Of a stretch of DNA of 8,154 nt, positions 5,330 to 8,154 are shown in pieces. The translations under genes were made by a program, and so were the position numbers. The stretch covers positions 1 to 8,154 of the forward strand of contig JABJNS010000127.1 of NCBI GenBank assembly GCA_018664745.1. Reading direction: 5' to 3'. Under the pieces are notes generated by a model that searched no databases, was not told where the DNA came from, and saw only the letters and a program-made list of their open reading frames with translations. The stretch comes from Flavobacteriales bacterium. GTDB lineage: Bacteria; Bacteroidota; Bacteroidia; Flavobacteriales; BACL11. Every line of letters starts with the position of its first letter. Within the stretch, counting starts at the first letter, position 1.

Positions 5330-6592
5330 ATGAAAAAAATAAAAGAAATATTAGGTAAGTTCTTTACCATAGTTGCATTTTTAGTCTTTACTATAGCTTG
5401 GACAGTATTTGTATATTTACTTGAGGGAGAATGGCTATACTTTATCCCATTATTTGTTGGTGATTTCCTTTTTTGGGAAACTATAAACTACAAGTTCTGG
5501 AAGAAAAGAGTTAAAAAAGAAAAAAAGAAAAAAAGTGAAGTAAGCAGCTGGATTGATGCAATAACTTTTGCAGTAATTGCCGCTACCCTTTTGCGTACTT
5601 TCCTTATTGAAGCTTATACTATTCCTACTTCATCCATGGAAAAATCAATGTTGATTGGTGACTTTTTATTTGTAAGTAAAGTTGCATACGGACCAAGAGT
5701 ACCAATGACACCTATTGCATTTCCTTTAGTTCATCATACTATGCCAATAGGTGGTGGAAAATCATATACTGAAGCTGTACAACTGCCTTACCACAGAATG
5801 AAGGGTCTTGGTATTGTGGAAAGAAATGACTGTGTAGTATTCAATTGGCCAGCCGAAACTTTAGGAAGACCAGTGGATAAGAAAGAAAATTATGTAAAAA
5901 GATGTGTTGGTATTCCTGGAGATAAAATTGAAATCAGAGATGCTCAACTAATAGTAAATGATGCTCCACAGGAAGAGCCAGAAGGAATGAAAAAACAATG
6001 GCACTATGATGTGAGCACAAAAGGGACTGGACTAAACCCAAATATATTATACGAAAAATATGATATTACTGAAGGGGGTTATGGGCGTAATCAAAATGAG
6101 TACAACCTTACGCTAACCAATGAAAGCCGTGATGCTTTATCAAAATTCCCAAATGTAACTAATGTAAAGAAGCAAGTTGAAAAAGCAGGAAAGTATGCTG
6201 ACTATATTTTTCCACATGATGAAAACTACAAATGGAATGTAGACAATTATGGACCTATTACTATTCCTGCAGCAGGAGCGACAATTAATCTCACAACTGA
6301 AAATTTATCTATTTATAAAGATATTATTGAACGCTATGAAAACAATAAATTAGAGGTAGTTGCAGGTGAAATTTACATCAATGATAAAGTAGCCACTACC
6401 TATACTTTTGCCATGGATTATTTTTGGATGATGGGTGATAATCGCCATAATTCTGCTGACAGTCGTTTTTGGGGGTTTGTACCCGAAAATCATATTGTAG
6501 GGAAAGCCCTTTTTGTGTGGATGAGTTGGGACAAAAATGCAGAAGGATTGAAAAAAATAAGATGGAGCAGATTGTTCAGCAGTGTTAAATAA
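5330..6592 (+). CDS. lepB: Signal peptidase I
   Basis: This S26 protease removes signal peptides from secreted proteins at the outer face of the inner membrane. The 420 residues begin with hydrophobic segments at about 11-31, 35-50 and 74-93, separated by a strongly basic stretch (57-68, KKRVKKEKKKKS). The catalytic serine is S102 in IPTSSMEKSM (98-107). The general-base lysine is K190 in NYVKRCVGIPGDKI (187-200). Box E is MMGDNRHNSADSRFWG (367-382). About 165 residues separate the K190 box from box E, longer than in the compact Gram-positive enzymes, with an insert at roughly 205-360 that lacks known motifs. Long LepB proteins are common in Bacteroidota as I recall. The start ATG follows an A-rich leader. 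The 3' end overlaps the next gene by 11 nt. Confidence 0.96.
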   Translation: MKKIKEILGKFFTIVAFLVFTIAWTVFVYLLEGEWLYFIPLFVGDFLFWETINYKFWKKRVKKEKKKKSEVSSWIDAITFAVIAATLLRTFLIEAYTIPTSSMEKSMLIGDFLFVSKVAYGPRVPMTPIAFPLVHHTMPIGGGKSYTEAVQLPYHRMKGLGIVERNDCVVFNWPAETLGRPVDKKENYVKRCVGIPGDKIEIRDAQLIVNDAPQEEPEGMKKQWHYDVSTKGTGLNPNILYEKYDITEGGYGRNQNEYNLTLTNESRDALSKFPNVTNVKKQVEKAGKYADYIFPHDENYKWNVDNYGPITIPAAGATINLTTENLSIYKDIIERYENNKLEVVAGEIYINDKVATTYTFAMDYFWMMGDNRHNSADSRFWGFVPENHIVGKALFVWMSWDKNAEGLKKIRWSRLFSSVK

Positions 6593-7199
6593 TCCGCTAT
6601 TACCTACCGCTTACTTAGCCCCTATTTCCTATTACGCTATTCTGCTGCAACACCCTAATTATAGTGTTGAAGTGCATGAACATTTTATAAAACAAAGCAT
6701 TCGTAACAGATGCGAAATATATGGTGCTAACGGAAAGCTAAGACTAAGCATTCCTAAAGAAAGAAAAGGAAGTAGTAAAACCATAATTCAACAACTAAAA
6801 ATTTCCTACAAACAAAACTGGCAAAAAGAACATTGGAATGCTATTGTTTCTGCTTATAACTCCTCCCCTTTTTTTGAATATTACAAGGACGAACTACAAG
6901 CTATTTTTGAAGAAAAGGAAGATTATCTTGTTGTTTTCAATAGTAAATTACAAAATATAATTCTTGACCTTTTACAAGAAGAAAACACTAGCAAAACAAC
7001 TACCGAATATTTACATAAAGGTGATTTTTATGATTTAAGAAATCACAATTGGGAAACAGAAAACCAAGAGAAATACAACCAAGTATTTATGGAAAAACAT
7101 GGGTTTATTCCTAACCTATCTATCTTGGATTTACTCTTTAATTTAGGACCTGAAAGTTCAGATTACTTGCATAATCTAGATATTAGTACTGAGATATAA
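6582..7199 (+). CDS. WbqC-like family protein
   Basis: This 205-residue protein matches the WbqC-like family. 'LLPTAYLAPISYYAILLQHP' opens the domain; 'VHEHFIKQSIRNRCEIYGANGKLRLSIP' and 'NWQKEHWNAIVSAYNSSPFFEYYKDE' carry the conserved His, Arg, Asn and Trp positions. The end KHGFIPNLSILDLLFNLGPE is a family signature close to the C-terminus, so it is complete. Members occur in polysaccharide loci, where the name arises, but the biochemical activity is not known to me. There is no ATG at the front; GTG at 6582 gives the usual N-terminus and overlaps lepB by 11 nt in another frame, which indicates translational coupling. It is the last gene of the parA-to-wbqC block; no clear intrinsic terminator follows. 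Confidence 0.88.
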   Translation: MLNNPLLPTAYLAPISYYAILLQHPNYSVEVHEHFIKQSIRNRCEIYGANGKLRLSIPKERKGSSKTIIQQLKISYKQNWQKEHWNAIVSAYNSSPFFEYYKDELQAIFEEKEDYLVVFNSKLQNIILDLLQEENTSKTTTEYLHKGDFYDLRNHNWETENQEKYNQVFMEKHGFIPNLSILDLLFNLGPESSDYLHNLDISTEI

Positions 7200-7217
7200 G
7201 ATTTGAGACAAAATAAG

Positions 7218-7252
7218 TCTAACATCTAATTACTAATATCTAACATCTATTT
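7218..7252. repeat. Heptamer tandem repeat in the spacer after the WbqC-like gene
   Basis: Five degenerate 7-nt units (TCTAACA, TCTAATT, ACTAATA, TCTAACA, TCTATTT) run head to tail. An 11-nt word, TCTAACATCTA, occurs at 7218-7228 and again at 7239-7249. It lies just before the carboxylase promoter element. Length variation by slippage is plausible but not shown. Confidence 0.65.
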
Positions 7253-7254
7253 TT

Positions 7255-7262
7255 TACTTTTG
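7255..7262 (+). promoter_or_regulatory. Candidate -7 promoter element (TACTTTTG)
   Basis: TACTTTTG matches TAnnTTTG exactly and sits 14 nt before the ATG at 7277, so the leader would be under about 10 nt. No TTTG -33 box lies 17-20 nt upstream; that position falls in the heptamer repeat. It marks the likely start of a new transcript after the parA-to-wbqC block. Confidence 0.5.
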
Positions 7263-7276
7263 TAAAAAATTAAAGA

Positions 7277-8154
7277 ATGGCAGATTTAGAATTCAATAAG
7301 AATGATGATAAGATGAGGTTACTCATCTCGGAGATGAAAAGGAAACACGCTAAGGTCGCTTTAGGGGGTGGAAAGAAGAAGATAGAAAAACAACATGCCA
7401 AAGGAAAACTTACTGCCAGAGAGCGTATTGACTACCTAAAAGATACGGATGCTAATTTCTTAGAAATTGGCGCTTTTGTTGGTGAAGGAATGTATACTGA
7501 ATATGGAGGTTGCCCATCAGGAGGAGTAGTTGCAGGAATCACTTATGTAACAGAAAAACAATGTATAGTTGTTGCCAATGATGCTACCGTAAAAGCAGGT
7601 GCTTGGTTCCCTATTACAGCCAAAAAGAATTTGCGTTTGCAAGAAATCGCAATGGAAAACAGATTACCAATTATCTACTTGGTGGATAGTGCAGGAGTAT
7701 TTTTACCTATGCAAGATGAAATTTTTCCTGACAAAGAACACTTTGGTAGAATGTTCCGAAATAATGCTCGTATGAGCTCTATGGGAATTACACAAATTTC
7801 TGCAGTTATGGGAGCTTGTGTTGCTGGAGGTGCTTACCTTCCTATCATGAGTGATGAAGCACTAATTGTAGACAAAACAGGATCTATATTTTTGGCAGGA
7901 AGTTACCTAGTAAAAGCTGCTATTGGCGAAACTATAGATAACGAAACTTTAGGTGGTGCTACTACACATTGCGAAATTTCAGGGGTTACGGATTACAAAG
8001 CAAAGGACGATAAAGATGCTTTGGATAAAATCCGAAATATAATGGATAAAATTGGCGATACCGAAAAGACAGGCTTCAACAGGAAAGAAAGTAAAGCTCC
8101 AAAAGAGAACGAAAGAGAAATTTACGGAATATTACCTAGAGACAGAGCAAAACC
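7277..8154 (+). CDS. Acyl-CoA carboxylase beta subunit (methylcrotonyl-CoA type likely), 3' truncated
   Basis: The frame is open from the ATG at 7277 to the window edge, giving 292 codons; family members run to roughly 510-550 residues, so over half is present. It is the carboxyltransferase subunit of a biotin-dependent acyl-CoA carboxylase, moving CO2 from biotin to an acyl-CoA. The N-terminal crotonase-like domain shows GKLTARERIDYL (43-54), YGGCPSGGVVAG (76-87) and VVANDATVKAGAWFP (98-112). VDSAGVFLPMQDEIFPDKEH (136-155) with HFGRMF and MSSMGITQISAVMGACVAGGAY (166-187, oxyanion-hole glycines) follows, then GSIFLAGSYLVKAAIGE (202-218) and LGGATTHCEISGVTDY (225-240). The FPDKEHFGRMF segment resembles methylcrotonyl-CoA carboxylase beta more than the propionyl-CoA type, which would place it in leucine breakdown. 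That substrate call is inference. The biotin-side domain and any alpha subunit lie outside the window. Confidence 0.92.
   Translation, partial: MADLEFNKNDDKMRLLISEMKRKHAKVALGGGKKKIEKQHAKGKLTARERIDYLKDTDANFLEIGAFVGEGMYTEYGGCPSGGVVAGITYVTEKQCIVVANDATVKAGAWFPITAKKNLRLQEIAMENRLPIIYLVDSAGVFLPMQDEIFPDKEHFGRMFRNNARMSSMGITQISAVMGACVAGGAYLPIMSDEALIVDKTGSIFLAGSYLVKAAIGETIDNETLGGATTHCEISGVTDYKAKDDKDALDKIRNIMDKIGDTEKTGFNRKESKAPKENEREIYGILPRDRAK

Overview
The window looks like a chromosomal segment of an AT-rich member of the Bacteroidota. Three things point there. The gene families are typical of the phylum: a DUF3276/PUR protein, DUF5683, a WbqC-like protein and a long signal peptidase I. Several start regions carry TAnnTTTG-type -7 promoter elements. 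Starts are A-rich with little Shine-Dalgarno signal. Every gene I can support reads on the + strand.

Layout: (1) 1-204 is the 3' end of an ABC transporter ATPase. (2) 250-654 is a small PUR-domain nucleic-acid-binding protein, closed by a strong intrinsic terminator. (3) 655-1002 is a gene-poor gap holding two good terminators, a short non-coding or relict stretch between them, and three copies of a 16-nt repeat at 32-33 nt spacing. (4) The repeats lead directly into a stand-alone AAA_14/DUF4143 ATPase (1003-2301) whose C-terminus has a PD-(D/E)XK-like D...E-x-K motif. This is the most accessory-looking part of the window. (5) 2427-7199 is a tight six-gene block: parA, parB, DUF5683, dapB, lepB and a WbqC-like gene, with gaps of 1, about 1, 9 and 27 nt and then an 11-nt overlap. 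(6) After a heptamer-repeat spacer and a -7 promoter element comes an acyl-CoA carboxylase beta subunit (7277 to the window end, cut off), most like the methylcrotonyl-CoA type.

How the genes work together: the block joins chromosome segregation (ParA/ParB) to envelope-related functions: lysine and diaminopimelate synthesis (DapB), protein export (LepB), a small exported or membrane protein (DUF5683) and a WbqC-like protein. I recall this order as a recurring Bacteroidota arrangement, so it is conserved housekeeping rather than a new system. The best candidate for something under-described is the ATPase gene with its phased repeat array, placed between conserved loci. I found no CRISPR array, tRNA, rRNA, insertion sequence or canonical parS site by eye.
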